Of a stretch of DNA of 64,000 nucleotides, positions 7,810 to 19,081 are shown piece after piece. This stretch comes from Luteimonas aestuarii (GTDB lineage: Bacteria > Pseudomonadota > Gammaproteobacteria > Xanthomonadales > Xanthomonadaceae): positions 372,001 through 436,000 of the forward strand of contig NZ_SMTF01000001.1 in the NCBI RefSeq assembly GCF_004357985.1, in the 5' to 3' direction. Made by a program: the position numbers and the translations under genes. Numbering within the stretch: the first letter of the stretch is position 1; every line of letters starts with the position of its first letter. A model generated the notes under the pieces. That model had not been told where the DNA came from. It was given only the letters and a program-made list of their open reading frames with translations, and ran no database searches.

Positions 7810-10800
7810 TTACCACTGGATACCGGCGCCAACCGAGAAGCCCCAGTCGCGCACCGTGTTGCCACTGGCCTGCACCTTGTAGACGTAGCGTCCGTTCTCG
7901 GTGATGCCCGACAGACCCACGGCCATGCCGAACTCGTTCTGGTAGCCGCCGAAGCCGACCGCCAGCATGCTCTTGCCCGGCAGATAGGCCTGCGGCAGGC
8001 CCGCCATCGCCATCGCCGATGCCGTGGCGCCGCGATAGCCACGATCCATCGTCCAGACATCGCTCTGAAGTTCGTTGATGCGGTTGTCGGTGTACTGGTT
8101 GGCGATGTTGATGGCGTGGTTGACGCCGGCAGTGAGCTGGTTGACGTTGACCGCGTCGGTGCCGGCGATGCCCGGCGCCACGCCGGTGATGGTGCGGCCA
8201 CCCACGTTCACCTCGCCCGTGGAGTTGCTGCTGCCCACGTACGCGGCGTTGTAGCCGGTCTGCGCGCCGCGCGTGGTGGCCGAGCCCTGGCCCAGCGCCA
8301 CGCTGTTGGCATGGCTGGCCGTAGCGCCGTGACCGATGGCGGTGCTGTTGGCGGCAGACGCCGTGGCGCCCGTGCCGACAGCAGTGCTGTTGTTGCCACT
8401 GGCCGTGCTCTGGTTGCCGACCGCCAGCGCGTTGTTGCCGCTGGCCACCGCGCCGTTGCCGCCTGCGGACGAGTTCGTCCCGGTCGGCGTCGGCTTGACG
8501 ATCGGGCCTTCCTGGCTGACCTGGAACATGCCGTCGGCGCCGTTCTCGACATTGGTGATGCGGTTGTCGAATTCGTTCACCGTTACCGTCAGGTTGGCGA
8601 TGTCGCCTTCCACCGTGGTCACGCGATTGTCCAGGTTGGTGATGTCGCCACGGATATCGACGATGTCGCCCTGGATGTCGGTGATGTCGCCGCGGATATC
8701 GATGATGTCGCCTTCGATCACGGTCACGCGGTTGTCCAACTCATCGATCCGGACGTTGACCTCGCCGATCTGGATGTCTGTGTACTCGTTGGACACCGTG
8801 ATCGCGTGCTCCACGCCGCCCTGCAACTGGCTGACGTTCACCGCATCGGTCGCGGCCGAACCCGCGGCCACGCCGGTGATCTGGCGACCGCCGATGTTCA
8901 TTTCGCCGGTCGAGCTGCTGTTGCCTACGTAGGCCCCTTCGTAGCTGGCCTGCGCGCCCACCGTAGTGGCCGAGCCGGCGCCCAGCGCGATGCTGTTTGC
9001 GTGGTTGGCAACCGCGCCAGCACCGATGGCCAGGCTGTTGAGTTCCAGCGCCTGCGCACCGGCACCCAGGGCCACGCTGCCGTCACCCGCCGCCGTGGTG
9101 CCGTAACCGATCGCGACTGCCTCGTCGCCCTCGGCCTCGGCATCCTTGCCTGCGGCAATCGCGTCCTCGCCGGTGGCGCCGTCGTTGTCCTCGTTGCCGC
9201 CGCCGGTGCTGTTGACGCTGTAGTAGCGGGTGCGGTTGGCCTCGATTTCCTCGCCGATCTCGCCACGCACCAGTTGCAACTGCTCTTCGGTCGCCGCACG
9301 GCCCGCGGTGGCGAAGTCTGCCGCGTCCAGGTCCAGGTTGGACAACCCGGTCACGTCGTTGCTCACGCCGCTCACCACCACCGTACCGGTGGTCAGGCCA
9401 TCGCCGTCCACCACCGTGGTGGTGGTGCCGCCGATCACCGTCAGGCCGGTGTTGCCCAGCATCACGTTCGCACCCACCGCCACGCCGGCGTTGTTCACCA
9501 GCGTGTCGCCGATGGTCACGCTACCGGCCGCGGTCAGATCGAGATCGTTGCTGAGCGTGATTTCCAACACGCCTTCGTCGTCCGCACCGGTCTGCGTCAC
9601 CGCGATGTTGCCGTTGCCGCTCTCGAACCGCACCTCGCCGCCCGGGCCGATATTGGCCGTGTTGCCGTCGGCGTCGGTCACGTTCCAGCCGGCGGTGGCC
9701 AGGCCTTCCACTGCACGCAGCTGCGAGACGTTGACGGCGTCGGTGTCGTTGGCGCCTGCGGCGACGTTGGTGATGCGGCGCTCGTTGCCGGCGCTGCCCA
9801 CCGACACTTCGCCCACCGGGGCGATGCCGGCCACGTCGTTCACGTCGCCGGTCGGCGAGTAGGCGGCGTCGGCCAGCGTGCTGCCGTCGGCGAGGCTGCC
9901 TGCACCCAGGGCGACGCTGTTGTCGGCCGTGACCCGCGCCCCTGCGCCCAGCGCAATGCCGGCGAGGCCGTCGTTGCGCGCCTGGGTGCCAATGGCGACG
10001 CCGTCGTTGCGCGTGGACACCGCCTGCGTACCGAAGGCGACGGTGTTGTTCACGTTCAGCACGGCGCTGCTGAGGACGATGGGCTGGGCGTTGATGGGGC
10101 TTTCCAGCACCTGGGTCAGCGTGCCCGCCTGGGCACCGAGCGCGATGTTGCCGGTGCCGCTGACATTGGCGCCGGCGGTGTGGCCGCTGGCGATGTTGGC
10201 GTTGCCCTGCACGCCGGTACCGGCGTAGTAGCCGCTGGCCTGGTTGAAGAACCCGGACACGTTGTTGCCGGCCTGCGGGCCTATGGCGATGTTGTTGTTG
10301 CCGGCAACGTTGTTGCCCGATTCCCAGCCGTTGACGACGTTGCGCGAGCCGGTCACGTCCGTACCCGAACGCGAACCCAGCGAGCTGTTGTTGTTGCCCG
10401 CGACGTTCCGGCCGGACATCTGCCCCAGGGCAACGTTGTTGCTGCCGGTGACGTTCTGGCCGGCCTGGTTGCCAATGGCCACCTGGGTGTTGGCGGTTGC
10501 CGAGCCGACGCCTGCATTGGTGCCCAGCACCACGCTGTTGGCACTGGCGGCATAGGCACCATTGCCGATGGCGATGGTGTTCAAGCCGACCGCATTGGCG
10601 CCCAGGCCCGCCGCGTAGCTGCCATTGCCCGAGGCCAGTGCATTGACGCCAATGGCCACGGCATTGATGCCGGTGGCACCGTCGTTGTCGTAGTTGCCGC
10701 CCTGCACGCCGTTGTCGTTGACGCTGAAGTAGTGGATCTCGTTGGCTTCCACCGTGTCGGCCAATGCGCGCAGCTGCGAGACGTTGACCGCGTCGGTGTC

Positions 10801-13800
10801 GTTGGCGCCTGCGGCGACGTTGGTGATGCGGCGCTCGTTGCCGGCGCTGCCCACCGACACCTCGCCCACCGGGGCGATGCCCGCCACGTCGTTCACGTCG
10901 CCGGTCGGCGAGTAGGCGGCGTCGGCCAGCGTGCTGCCGTCGGCGATGCTGCCAGCGCCCAGCGCCACGCTGCCCGCGTGGCTGGACTGCGCGTCGGTGC
11001 CCAGCGCGATGGCGTCGTCCGCACTGGCCTGCGAGTTCGTGCCGATGGCGATAGTGTTGCTGGCGGTGATGCCGGGAGCGTAGGGGTCGAGAGTGCCCGC
11101 CATGAAGCCGATGGCCACGTTGCTGTCGCCCACCATTCCCATGCCCGCGAACATCCCGATGACGGTATTGGCATCGCCCTGGGTCGAGTTGCCCGCGTAG
11201 GAACCGATACTGGTGTTGCCGCTACCCGAGACTCCAGAACCGGCGATGTAGCCAAAGCCGGTGTTGAGGTTGCCCTGGGCGTTATGGCCAGCCCCGGAGC
11301 CCACGTAGGCGTTCCACGCGCCAGCGGAGTTAGAGCCCGCGACGTTGCCAACGAATACGTTGGCAACGTCCGTATTGTTTTCGCCCGCGCGGTAGCCAAC
11401 GGAGACGGTGGTCGCGCCCACGGCTTCGGCCCTCATGCCCATCGCCACGCTGTTCTGGCCGGCGAGGGTGTTGTAACCCACCGCCGTGCCCCATTGGCCG
11501 GTCACGGCGGCATTGGCGCCGATGGCTGTCGCGAAATGGTGGCCAGCGCTGGCCCCATAGCCCACTGCCGTGCTGTCTTGTCCTGTCGCCGACGCATCCA
11601 CGCCAGCTGCCAAGGCGTTCACGCCGGTCGCGCCATCATTGTTGTAGTTGCCGCCGGTCACGCCACCGTCGTTGACGCTGAAGTAGTGGATCTCGTTGGC
11701 TTCCACCGTATCGGCCAGTGCGCGCAGCTGCGAGACGTTGACGGCATCGTCGTCATCGGTGCCGGCGGCCACGCCGGTGATCTGGCGGCTGCCCACGTCC
11801 ACTGCGCCACGCGTGGCGACGGTGGCGGCAATGGCGGCTGCGTTGGCTGCGCTTGCGCTGGCGGGCACGTAGCCTGCCACGCCTGCCGCAGTGTTGGAGA
11901 CCGAGCCGCTGCCCAGAGCCACACCCTCGTCGACCAGTACCGTGGTGCCATTGCCCAGCGCCGTACCCATCACGATGCCGGTCGCCGCGCTGAGCGGCGT
12001 GCCGCCTGCATCGGCGTTGTCGCCGAAGGCCGCGCCGCCGCCGCCCGCGCGGGAACCCGCACCCATGGCGATGGAGCCGGTGGCCAATGCGCCGGTGCCG
12101 ATGGCGATGGCGTCCTCGCCAGTGGACTGCGTGCCATGGCCGATGGCGATGGCGCCGGCCTGCGTGGCCAGCGAATCGGTACCGATGACGACGCTGTTCT
12201 CCGCTTCCTTCTCGGTCCAGTTGTTTGACCCGATGACCGTGGCGCCGACGGCCTGCGCGTAACTGTTGTAGCCGACGACGGTCGCCCCATCCTCGGTGGC
12301 CCAGGCTTCTGTGCCCACTGCGGTGGTGTAGTCGCCGTTGGTGACGCTGAATGCATCGCGGCCGGCCAGCGTGCCCGCGCCCAGCGCGGTGCTGCTGTCG
12401 CCGGTTGCCGTAGCGGATGTCCACGAGCCTTCCGACACGCCGCCCAGCGCCACGGAAGACGTGCCCACCGCGCGGCTGCTCTGGCCGACGGCAGTGCCGT
12501 ACTGACCACTGGCGCTTGCCCCGCCGCCCACGGCGACGGCGCCACCGGTCACCCAGTAGCCAAGACCGGCGTCATAGGTGCCCGCCATGGCACCCCAGCC
12601 CACCGCCACGCTGGCATCGGCCGAGGAGGCACCGTTGCCGACGGCCGTGCCGCCGTAGCCGGTGGTGGTGAAGCCGCCGATCGAGGTGCCGAAATAATCC
12701 GCCGTCGCGAACGCGCCCATTGCCACCGAATCCCAGCCGATGGCGGCGGTGTTCAAACCGATGGCGATGGCATTGAAGCCGTCGGCCAGCGCTTCGGCAC
12801 CGATGGAAACACCATTGACGCCGTTGGCGATGCTGTCGGTGCCGATGGCAACACTGTTGTTGTTGCGCGCAAAGGCGTTGTCGCCCATGGCGATGCTGGA
12901 CAGGCCGTTGGCCACGGCGCCCGCACCGACGGCCGTCGCGTAGTTCTGTACTGCCTGCGAGCCCGCACCCAGCGCGGTGGACGCGATGCCCGCCGCCTCG
13001 GTGGTCTGCGTATCCAGCAGGCCGCCCAGCGCGACGGCGGAGTCGGCGGTGGCCGTGGCGTTGTAGCCCACGGCGGTCGCCAGCTCACCCATCGCCACCG
13101 CGCCACTGCCCAGCGCCGAAGCGCCCACGCCCATGGCGGTGCTGGCCTGGCCGATGGCCGTGCCGAAGTCGTCTGAAGCGTAGGCCTGGGCGCCGACGGC
13201 CGTGCCGCCTTCACCCTCTGCGAACGCGTCCACGCCAGCCGCCAGCGCGTTCAGGCCGGTGGCACCGTCGTTGTTGTAGTTGCCGCCGGCGATCCCGCCA
13301 TCGTTGACGCTGAAATAATGGACTTCGTTACCGTCCACCACATCGGCCAGCGCGCGCAGCTGCGCCACGTTGACCGCGTCGGTGTCCTGGGTGCCCGCCG
13401 CCACGCCGGTGATCTGGCGGGTGAGGCCGAAGGCCGGATCGCCCACGCTGACCGCGCCTGCGGTGCTGGTCCAGGTGGGCGAGCCGTCGAGGCTGGGGGC
13501 GCCGGTCACCGGGTCGTAGCCGGCCACGCCGGCAGCGGTGTCGGCCACCGAATACGCACCCAGGGCAACGCTGCCGAAGGCACTGGCGTCCGACCATGCA
13601 CCCAGCGCGGTGCTGGATTCGCCGCGCGCCCAGCTCGCGAAGCCCAGTGCGCTGTCTTCCAGTCCATTGCTCTCGGCCCAGGTACCCACGGCGGTGGACA
13701 TTTCGCCCAACGCCTGGGAGGCCGCGCCCAGCGCCGTGGCGCCTTCGCCCGATGCCGTGGTCTCGATGTAGAACGAGCCCGCGCCCAGATAGTTGCCGAT

Positions 13801-16800
13801 GTCGTAGCGTCCGCCCACCGCGGTTGCGCCCGCGCCATTGGCGGTGCTCATGGCACCCACGGCCACGGCGGCCTCGCCGTCCGCGCTGGCCGAACGACCC
13901 ACGGCGGTGGCGCCCTGCCCGTTGTAGCCCACGGAAGCTTCCGCGCCCAGTGCGGTGCCGCCGTCGGCCAGCACCTGGCTCAGCGTACCCACGCCCGTAC
14001 CGGCGCCGTTGGTGGTTTCCACGTAGGCCATGTTGCCGATGGCGGTGTCGCCCAGGCCGAAGGCCAGGGCCGACTGGCCGACTGCCGTGGTGGCATCGGC
14101 GAATGCGCCAGCCCCTTGGCCGACCGAGACCGCGCCGGTGCCAAAGGCCATGCTGTCGGCACCCAGTGCGATGGCGCTGCCCGCCGTGCTGACCGCATTG
14201 ACGCCGATGGCGATGGCATTGATGCCGGTCGCGCCATCGTTGTCGTAGTTGCCGCCGGCCACGCCGTTGTCGTTGACGCTGAAGTAGTGGATTTCGTTGG
14301 CTTCCACCGTGTCGGCCAATGCGCGCAGCTGCGAGACGTTGACGGCGTCGGTGTCGTTGGCGCCTGCGGCGACGTTGGTGATGCGACGCTCGTTGCCGGC
14401 GCTGCCCACCGACACCTCGCCCGCCGGGGCGATGCCGGCCACGTCGTTCTCGTCGCCGGTCGGCGAGTAGGCAGTGTCCGCCAGCGTGCTGCCGTCGGCG
14501 AGGCTGCCCGCGCCCAAAGCGACGCTGCCCGCGTGGCTGGACTGCGCGTCGGTGCCCAGCGCGATGGCGTCGTCCGCACTGGCCTGCGAGTTCGTGCCGA
14601 TGGCGATGGTGTAGGCGGCTGTCGCGTCTGAGCCCGCGCCCAAGGCGATGGACGCGATGCCCGACGCCACGGTGGTCCCCATGCCCATTTCGCCGCCCAG
14701 GGCGATGGCACCATCGGCGGTGGCGAGAGTGTTGTTGCCCAGCGCAGTCGCGCCTAAACCCGTCGCCTGGTTGCCTGCGCCAATAGCAACGGCGTTGATG
14801 GCCGTTGCTTGGTTCAGCGCACCTACCGCAGTGGCGTTGCCCGCGGAAGCGATGTTCGACCGGCCCACTGCCGTCGCCGAAACGCTGGATGCCTGATTGA
14901 GCGAACCGACTGCGGTTGAGACCGTACCCGTCGCGATGTTGCCGCGGCCGATGGCGGCGCTCTGGGCCGCCGAGGCCGTGTTCTCCGCCCCCATCGCGGT
15001 GGACGCCTGGCCCGACGCGGTGTTGTTGTAGCCGACCGCCGTGCTGAAGGCCTGAGTTGCCACGCTATCGACACCTGCCGCCAGCGCGTAGTAGCCGGTG
15101 GCACCATCGTTGTTGTAGTTGCCGCCGGCCACGCCACCGTCGTTGACGCTGAAGTAGTGGATGGCGTTCTGGTCCACGGTGTTGGCCAGCGCGGTGAGCT
15201 GCGCGACGTTGACGGCGTCATTGTCGTCGGTACCTGCCGCAACGCCGGTGATCTGGCGGCTGCCCACGTCCACGGCGCCGCGCGTGGCGACGGTGGCGGC
15301 GATGGCGGCGGCATCGGCCGCGCCGGCACCGGTGGGCACGTAGCCGGCCACGCCGGCGGCGGTGTCGGACAGGCTGCCTGCGCCCAGGGCGACGCCGCCT
15401 TCGACGGTCACGCCTGCGGCTTCGCCCAGCACCACCGCGTCCTGCGCGGTCTGGGTGACGTTGTTGCCCAACACGAAGGTGTTGTCGGTGGCGACGACGT
15501 TGTTGTTGCCCACGCTGTAGCTGTTGGCGCCGTCGATGATGGTCGGGTCGCCGATGGCGCCGGAGTTGTCGCCGTTGACGATGTTGCCGGTACCGATGCT
15601 GATGGACTGCAGGCCGTTGGCCTGGGCGCCATGGCCGATGGCGATGGCGTCGTTCGTCGTGGCAATCGCGTCGCTGCCGATGGCGATGGTGTAGTCGCCC
15701 ATCGCCTGGCTCCGGTCTCCAGCCGCAAAGCTCGAAACGCCAGACGCGATGTTGCGGCTGCCGACTGCGTTGCTGAACATGGCCGACGCGGTGTTCTCGG
15801 CACCGACCGCACTGCTGGCGCTGCCCGAAGCCCTGTTCAGATTGCCGATCGCGGAACTGCCAATGCCGGTGGCATTGTTGGTATAGCCCACCGCACTGGC
15901 CTGCCGTGCCGTGGCATTGCTCCATGTCCCGACGGCAGTGCTGTCAGTGGCCAACGCCCGGGCGGAATTGCCGATCGCAGTGCCATTGACCGAAGTCGCC
16001 TCCGCATTGAACCCCACCGCGACGCTACGGAAACCACCGGCCGTGGCATCGCCGATGGCGATGGCATCGGCAGCGGTGGCCGCGCTGCCATAGCCCAATG
16101 CCGTGCTGCCCGCGCCCGTCGCGTTCGCGGCGTCGGCGGCAGTCGCAGCGCCACCGATGGCCGTCGCATTGGCGGCGCTGGCCCGGGTGTTGTTGCCGAG
16201 GGCGGTGGTGTTGCTGGCGTTGACCTGCGCGCCGCCGCTCCAGGTGGTGCCGGCATCGTCGGTGTAGAAGCCGACGGAATTGGCGTTGTTGCCGATGGCC
16301 ACGTTGCCGGTGCCATTGAGGCCGTTGCCGGCGCGGCGGCCCATGGCGACATTCTGCCCACCGGACATGCGCTGGCCGGCCTCGGCGCCGACGATGGTGT
16401 TCCAATCGCCGCCGGTGCCATCGGCCGGGGTGGCCACGGTGACCGCGCCGGTGCCCTGGTTCCCGGTGAGCGAGGCGTTGGAACCGGCGCCCGCGCGGAA
16501 GCCCATGGCGATGGTACCGGTGCCGTTGGCATCGGAGCTGTTGCCGATGGCAATGGCGCTGCCGCCGCCCGCGTACGCGCGCTGCCCCAGCGCCACCCCG
16601 TTGTCGAAGCCGCCGCGCACGGTGGCGTACTGGCCGATGGCCACGTTGAGGCTGCCGGTAATGCCGGAGTTGGTGTACTCACCAATGGAAATGTTGTTGA
16701 AGCCGGACAGGCCAACGCCGGAATTGGCACCGATGTTGATGGTGTTGATGGCGGTTGCCGCCTGGCCCCTGCCGGCATTGCGGCCGAAGCTGAAGCTGTC

Positions 16801-17142
16801 GATCTGGGCGAAGGCGCCGCAGCCGATGGCCACGGCGTAGATGTTGGTGGCGTTGGCCTGGGGGATGGCGCCCCATGCACCGGAACCGCAAGTGGCGGTG
16901 ATGTTGGAAATGGCGGTGCCCGAGCCCGTGCCGCCGCCCGTGCCCACTTCGGCAAAGGCCGGGCTGGCAAGGCCGCCCGCCAGCGCAAGCGCCAGGGCGA
17001 TCATCCACGACAGGCGGGTCATGGGCCGCGCGGCAATGCCCGCGCCCATGGTGGTGCCGGTGCCATCGTTGCTGGCCAACTCGGATGCCACGACCAGCTG
17101 GCCGAGCGACTTGTTCCACACCTTGCTGTAAATTTTGTTCAC
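7810..17142 (-). CDS. Giant trimeric autotransporter adhesin (YadA/Hia type, type Vc)
   Basis: A 3110-residue surface adhesin. It starts at GTG 17142 with GGAG 8 bases upstream; this start yields the extended signal peptide region [15 protein letters not shown] at the very N-terminus, followed by a hydrophobic core and likely cleavage after SPAFA (residue 64). The passenger is almost entirely YadA-like head repeats (14-residue units of the AIGxxAxAxG kind), interrupted by neck modules. The necks read [19 protein letters not shown] and are followed by [16 protein letters not shown] and NNDGATG. Near residues 2780-2860 a stalk is built from [18 protein letters not shown] heptads, then another head/neck. 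The last ~80 residues form the YadA anchor, four beta strands of the trimeric 12-strand barrel ending in Trp (GAGIQW). It is secreted and exposed, probably for adhesion, autoaggregation or biofilm. Several blocks are nearly identical at DNA level, so assembly across them could be unreliable. Confidence 0.96.
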   Translation of the reverse strand: MNKIYSKVWNKSLGQLVVASELASNDGTGTTMGAGIAARPMTRLSWMIALALALAGGLASPAFAEVGTGGGTGSGTAISNITATCGSGAWGAIPQANATNIYAVAIGCGAFAQIDSFSFGRNAGRGQAATAINTINIGANSGVGLSGFNNISIGEYTNSGITGSLNVAIGQYATVRGGFDNGVALGQRAYAGGGSAIAIGNSSDANGTGTIAMGFRAGAGSNASLTGNQGTGAVTVATPADGTGGDWNTIVGAEAGQRMSGGQNVAMGRRAGNGLNGTGNVAIGNNANSVGFYTDDAGTTWSGGAQVNASNTTALGNNTRASAANATAIGGAATAADAANATGAGSTALGYGSAATAADAIAIGDATAGGFRSVAVGFNAEATSVNGTAIGNSARALATDSTAVGTWSNATARQASAVGYTNNATGIGSSAIGNLNRASGSASSAVGAENTASAMFSNAVGSRNIASGVSSFAAGDRSQAMGDYTIAIGSDAIATTNDAIAIGHGAQANGLQSISIGTGNIVNGDNSGAIGDPTIIDGANSYSVGNNNVVATDNTFVLGNNVTQTAQDAVVLGEAAGVTVEGGVALGAGSLSDTAAGVAGYVPTGAGAADAAAIAATVATRGAVDVGSRQITGVAAGTDDNDAVNVAQLTALANTVDQNAIHYFSVNDGGVAGGNYNNDGATGYYALAAGVDSVATQAFSTAVGYNNTASGQASTAMGAENTASAAQSAAIGRGNIATGTVSTAVGSLNQASSVSATAVGRSNIASAGNATAVGALNQATAINAVAIGAGNQATGLGATALGNNTLATADGAIALGGEMGMGTTVASGIASIALGAGSDATAAYTIAIGTNSQASADDAIALGTDAQSSHAGSVALGAGSLADGSTLADTAYSPTGDENDVAGIAPAGEVSVGSAGNERRITNVAAGANDTDAVNVSQLRALADTVEANEIHYFSVNDNGVAGGNYDNDGATGINAIAIGVNAVSTAGSAIALGADSMAFGTGAVSVGQGAGAFADATTAVGQSALAFGLGDTAIGNMAYVETTNGAGTGVGTLSQVLADGGTALGAEASVGYNGQGATAVGRSASADGEAAVAVGAMSTANGAGATAVGGRYDIGNYLGAGSFYIETTASGEGATALGAASQALGEMSTAVGTWAESNGLEDSALGFASWARGESSTALGAWSDASAFGSVALGAYSVADTAAGVAGYDPVTGAPSLDGSPTWTSTAGAVSVGDPAFGLTRQITGVAAGTQDTDAVNVAQLRALADVVDGNEVHYFSVNDGGIAGGNYNNDGATGLNALAAGVDAFAEGEGGTAVGAQAYASDDFGTAIGQASTAMGVGASALGSGAVAMGELATAVGYNATATADSAVALGGLLDTQTTEAAGIASTALGAGSQAVQNYATAVGAGAVANGLSSIAMGDNAFARNNNSVAIGTDSIANGVNGVSIGAEALADGFNAIAIGLNTAAIGWDSVAMGAFATADYFGTSIGGFTTTGYGGTAVGNGASSADASVAVGWGAMAGTYDAGLGYWVTGGAVAVGGGASASGQYGTAVGQSSRAVGTSSVALGGVSEGSWTSATATGDSSTALGAGTLAGRDAFSVTNGDYTTAVGTEAWATEDGATVVGYNSYAQAVGATVIGSNNWTEKEAENSVVIGTDSLATQAGAIAIGHGTQSTGEDAIAIGTGALATGSIAMGAGSRAGGGGAAFGDNADAGGTPLSAATGIVMGTALGNGTTVLVDEGVALGSGSVSNTAAGVAGYVPASASAANAAAIAATVATRGAVDVGSRQITGVAAGTDDDDAVNVSQLRALADTVEANEIHYFSVNDGGVTGGNYNNDGATGVNALAAGVDASATGQDSTAVGYGASAGHHFATAIGANAAVTGQWGTAVGYNTLAGQNSVAMGMRAEAVGATTVSVGYRAGENNTDVANVFVGNVAGSNSAGAWNAYVGSGAGHNAQGNLNTGFGYIAGSGVSGSGNTSIGSYAGNSTQGDANTVIGMFAGMGMVGDSNVAIGFMAGTLDPYAPGITASNTIAIGTNSQASADDAIALGTDAQSSHAGSVALGAGSIADGSTLADAAYSPTGDVNDVAGIAPVGEVSVGSAGNERRITNVAAGANDTDAVNVSQLRALADTVEANEIHYFSVNDNGVQGGNYDNDGATGINAVAIGVNALASGNGSYAAGLGANAVGLNTIAIGNGAYAASANSVVLGTNAGVGSATANTQVAIGNQAGQNVTGSNNVALGQMSGRNVAGNNNSSLGSRSGTDVTGSRNVVNGWESGNNVAGNNNIAIGPQAGNNVSGFFNQASGYYAGTGVQGNANIASGHTAGANVSGTGNIALGAQAGTLTQVLESPINAQPIVLSSAVLNVNNTVAFGTQAVSTRNDGVAIGTQARNDGLAGIALGAGARVTADNSVALGAGSLADGSTLADAAYSPTGDVNDVAGIAPVGEVSVGSAGNERRITNVAAGANDTDAVNVSQLRAVEGLATAGWNVTDADGNTANIGPGGEVRFESGNGNIAVTQTGADDEGVLEITLSNDLDLTAAGSVTIGDTLVNNAGVAVGANVMLGNTGLTVIGGTTTTVVDGDGLTTGTVVVSGVSNDVTGLSNLDLDAADFATAGRAATEEQLQLVRGEIGEEIEANRTRYYSVNSTGGGNEDNDGATGEDAIAAGKDAEAEGDEAVAIGYGTTAAGDGSVALGAGAQALELNSLAIGAGAVANHANSIALGAGSATTVGAQASYEGAYVGNSSSTGEMNIGGRQITGVAAGSAATDAVNVSQLQGGVEHAITVSNEYTDIQIGEVNVRIDELDNRVTVIEGDIIDIRGDITDIQGDIVDIRGDITNLDNRVTTVEGDIANLTVTVNEFDNRITNVENGADGMFQVSQEGPIVKPTPTGTNSSAGGNGAVASGNNALAVGNQSTASGNNSTAVGTGATASAANSTAIGHGATASHANSVALGQGSATTRGAQTGYNAAYVGSSNSTGEVNVGGRTITGVAPGIAGTDAVNVNQLTAGVNHAINIANQYTDNRINELQSDVWTMDRGYRGATASAMAMAGLPQAYLPGKSMLAVGFGGYQNEFGMAVGLSGITENGRYVYKVQASGNTVRDWGFSVGAGIQW
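9716..9912 (-). repeat. Adhesin internal repeat, short copy A
   Basis: About 197 bp within the autotransporter that match copies B and C closely (neck plus the [12 protein letters not shown] / [11 protein letters not shown] / SPTGD segment). It lies about 1053 bp from copy B by the aligned position of a shared landmark (9748 versus 10801). The similarity stops at the following head repeat. Confidence 0.75.
10682..11053 (-). repeat. Adhesin internal long repeat, copy B
   Basis: A block of about 372 bp covering NNDGATG, the neck [19 protein letters not shown], the [11 protein letters not shown] segment and the first head units. It is nearly identical to copy C, offset exactly 3555 bp (1185 codons) as judged by aligned landmarks. 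Such a pair allows in-frame recombination deleting or duplicating the intervening head domains. Confidence 0.8.
11734..11900 (-). repeat. Adhesin internal repeat of the [16 protein letters not shown] type, copy 1
   Basis: This block encodes [20 protein letters not shown] followed by [16 protein letters not shown]. It is closely matched at DNA level by a second copy around 15205-15370, offset 3471 bp. It is a second family of long repeats in the same gene. Confidence 0.7.
14237..14608 (-). repeat. Adhesin internal long repeat, copy C
   Basis: Partner of copy B. The same ~372-bp block shows only scattered differences, for example [13 protein letters not shown] in place of [13 protein letters not shown], and [15 protein letters not shown] unchanged. 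It is in frame with copy B. Confidence 0.8.
15205..15370 (-). repeat. Adhesin internal repeat of the [16 protein letters not shown] type, copy 2
   Basis: Second copy of the block found at 11734-11900, with a few substitutions ([11 protein letters not shown] becomes [11 protein letters not shown]). It is in frame, about 1157 codons from copy 1. Confidence 0.7.
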
Positions 17143-17544
17143 GTACCGATCTCCAGTTTTCAATGGGCACGGAACACGCCGCGGCGACGCCGACAGCACT
17201 CCGTATCCGTCAAGATTTCCCGCCCGGGACAAGCCACAATCGGGTGCCGGGTTGCACCCGGCTTGCGCGTTGACCTCAACGCCATTCCCCTTGCGATACC
17301 TCTCCCCTCCGCATTCCGTGACAGGCTGCACGAACTGACGCGCCGGATCACGCATGCAACTTTCCGTTTACTTCGCTATTCCGTCCGACACTTCGCGTTC
17401 TTCATGAATGCTCTCCGTACCTCTCCGTTCTGCGCATAGATTTTTTGTTGCGCGCGCAACAGATGTTCAATGTCGATTGCGGTCTTTTCATGGGCACCGC
17501 GCTTGCTTGCCAAACGCGATGGGTCGCAGGGGCCCCGGCCACCG
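17143..17544. other. 402-bp leader region between response regulator and adhesin
   Basis: No gene with support was seen on either strand. The stretch separates the stop of the response regulator from the GTG start of the adhesin, both on the minus strand. A transcript of the adhesin starting near the palindrome at 17447-17460 would have a ~300-base leader. No convincing -10/-35 pair was found, which would be compatible with an activated promoter. Confidence 0.5.
17447..17460. promoter_or_regulatory. 14-bp perfect palindrome, candidate operator
   Basis: GTTGCGCGCGCAAC is its own reverse complement. It sits about 305 bp upstream of the adhesin start and 87 bp past the regulator stop, next to a T6 tract. 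It could be an operator for a dimeric regulator. On the minus strand it is followed by A residues rather than T, so it is not a terminator for the regulator gene. Confidence 0.35.
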
Positions 17545-18285
17545 TCATTCCGCCAGGACATAGCCGACGCCACGCACGGCCAGCAGGGGCAGCGGCGGAT
17601 TGCCCGCGGGCACGGTCACCGCCTTGCGGCGGATGCGGGATACCAGGGTTTCCAGGCGATGCGGGTCGTACTCGACATCGCCGGTGGACAGTTCGGCGAT
17701 CAGCACGTCACGGGGCACGGGGCGGCCACGCGTGGCATCGAGCACGCGCAGCAACTGCCGCTCCGGAACGGTCAATGCGATGACACTGCCGTCCGGCGAC
17801 AACAGGCACCAACCATCTGAACTGAGTCGCCAGCCGGGCCGGGGCTGGGTCGGGGCAGCCTTGCCCGGTGACACGTCAGGTTGCCGCCACACGCCCGAAA
17901 GGGCTCCCATCTGCAAGCGCCGCCCCAGGCTGTGCAGGGTGGCCGCCAGCACGTCCATGTCGGTAGGTTTTGGCAGAAAGACATCGACGCCATCGCGCAT
18001 GGCGCGCAACTGGCGCTCGCGCCTGGACTCGGCCGTCAGCATCACGATGCCCAACCCCGGCATGATGTTGCGCAGGTGCGCGACGGCAGCCAGGCCATCC
18101 TCGCCGGGCAGGTGCATGTCCATCACGATGATGTCGAAACGCCGCTCCAGCATGCGCCGGTACAGCGCCGTCGTACTGCCGAACCCCTCGACTCCGAAGC
18201 CGTAGCCTGTCAGGCCCGGCAACAACAATTGTTCGCGGAGAACCACGTCGTCCTCCGTCACTGCCACCTGCAATGCGGGCTGCAT
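17545..18285 (-). CDS. Orphan OmpR/PhoB-family response regulator
   Basis: A 246-residue two-component response regulator. The receiver domain (about 5-120) shows acidic pocket E11-D12-D13, phospho-acceptor D56 in IIVMDMHLPGEDG, T84 and K106 in FLPKP. The C-terminal winged helix (about 150-246) ends with VSRIRRKAV and VRGVGYVLAE, the canonical OmpR recognition helix and wing. The ATG at 18285 is preferred because GGAGG lies 7 bases upstream and it gives a normal N-terminus. An upstream ATG pair at 18378 would add 31 unrelated residues. No histidine kinase is seen nearby. It is the nearest upstream gene on the same strand as the giant adhesin, so it is a candidate regulator of it (inference). 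Confidence 0.92.
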   Translation of the reverse strand: MQPALQVAVTEDDVVLREQLLLPGLTGYGFGVEGFGSTTALYRRMLERRFDIIVMDMHLPGEDGLAAVAHLRNIMPGLGIVMLTAESRRERQLRAMRDGVDVFLPKPTDMDVLAATLHSLGRRLQMGALSGVWRQPDVSPGKAAPTQPRPGWRLSSDGWCLLSPDGSVIALTVPERQLLRVLDATRGRPVPRDVLIAELSTGDVEYDPHRLETLVSRIRRKAVTVPAGNPPLPLLAVRGVGYVLAE

Positions 18286-18455
18286 GCAGACCCCTCCGGT
18301 TTTGCAAAGCGCATCGGAAATTACGGCCGAATCGTCCTTGGACCAAGACACTCCCTTTAATTCATCCACATTCATCATTGCTCACGCTTCCTCCGCGAAT
18401 TACGTCGTTGATCAACACACCGGATGCGCACGGCATCCCCTCGTCAAAAGGCGCA

Positions 18456-18737
18456 TCACGGCTCAGAAGCGCGTGCACGCTCAGCATTGGTCGCAGTTGC
18501 CGCCCCCGGAACGTCGCCCGTGCACGCGCCCACGCTTTCCGTGGTGCCGCCGCAGGACAACAATGTGTCCGCAGAGGCACGCCTGTCGCCGAAACCGGCC
18601 ACCACCATTTCCACGACGCCGAGATCCGCCTTGCCGCAGGACCCGCCCACGATTACCAGCAGACATGCAACGATGCCGCCAGCGAGGAGCGCGGCCTTGT
18701 GCGCGCGGACGGAACGCCGACGCATTGGGTCGCTCAT
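18456..18737 (-). CDS. Small membrane-anchored or exported protein
   Basis: A 93-residue product with a basic N-terminus (MRRRSVRAHK) and one hydrophobic helix, ALLAGGIVACLLVIVGG, ending near residue 33. It is either a signal peptide or a signal anchor. The C-terminal part has cysteines (SCGGTTESVGAC) and an Ala/Thr-rich tail. Its start overlaps the stop of the upstream exported protein by 4 bp (ATGA), which supports co-translation. No family was recognised. Confidence 0.6.
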   Translation of the reverse strand: MSDPMRRRSVRAHKAALLAGGIVACLLVIVGGSCGKADLGVVEMVVAGFGDRRASADTLLSCGGTTESVGACTGDVPGAATATNAERARASEP

Positions 18738-19081
18738 CTGCCCAATCCCTTCCGGTGCGCATGCAGGATGCGGAGGATGGCGACCTGCTCGTGTGCGTAC
18801 CCCGGATACGCCACACCCATCCAGCCCATGAACCGGGCATCGGCGGTCTGTCCGCGGAAGAGTCTGTGGAGGATGACCGTCAACCCCGCGACCTGTGCGT
18901 CGGTATCCAGCGCAATTCTTCGGTATCGTTCGTCCTGGTCGGTCAGGGCTGTCAGCCAGGTCATGAAGTCGGCATCGTGGCCGACTTCAGATGGCACTGC
19001 GCCAGTGTCGGCCCCTTTTGCAACGACCGGCGTGGTACAGACCAGCAGCGCCGCAAACACGGCGGTGATCGTCGATTTCAT
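18734..19081 (-). CDS. Small exported protein of unknown function
   Basis: A 115-residue protein with a Sec signal peptide (MKSTITAVFAALLVCTTPVVAKG, in two runs, probable cleavage after VVA). The mature domain is helical and rich in aromatic residues (DADFMTWLTALTDQDERYRR, ADARFMGWMGVAYPGYAHEQ). The ribosome site is a G-rich run GGAAGGGGGG. The start overlaps the stop of the upstream small frame and the stop overlaps the next start, in both cases by ATGA. It is the middle gene of a tightly coupled trio of unknown function. Confidence 0.7.
   Translation of the reverse strand: MKSTITAVFAALLVCTTPVVAKGADTGAVPSEVGHDADFMTWLTALTDQDERYRRIALDTDAQVAGLTVILHRLFRGQTADARFMGWMGVAYPGYAHEQVAILRILHAHRKGLGR

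Noticed and set aside
8116..12228. A 1370-codon open frame on the plus strand
   Set aside because: It is antisense to the autotransporter and its residues (repeats of [16 protein letters not shown] type) are the complement of the repeat codons. It has no ribosome site or domain.
7810..17142. CRISPR or tandem-repeat array
   Set aside because: The periodicity is 42 bp of coding head repeats with neck cassettes, in a single open frame, not direct repeats with unique spacers.
15157..17439. A 760-codon plus-strand frame over the adhesin N-terminus
   Set aside because: It is antisense to the signal peptide and head repeats, with low-complexity Asp/Gly/Ala composition; an artefact of GC-rich coding.
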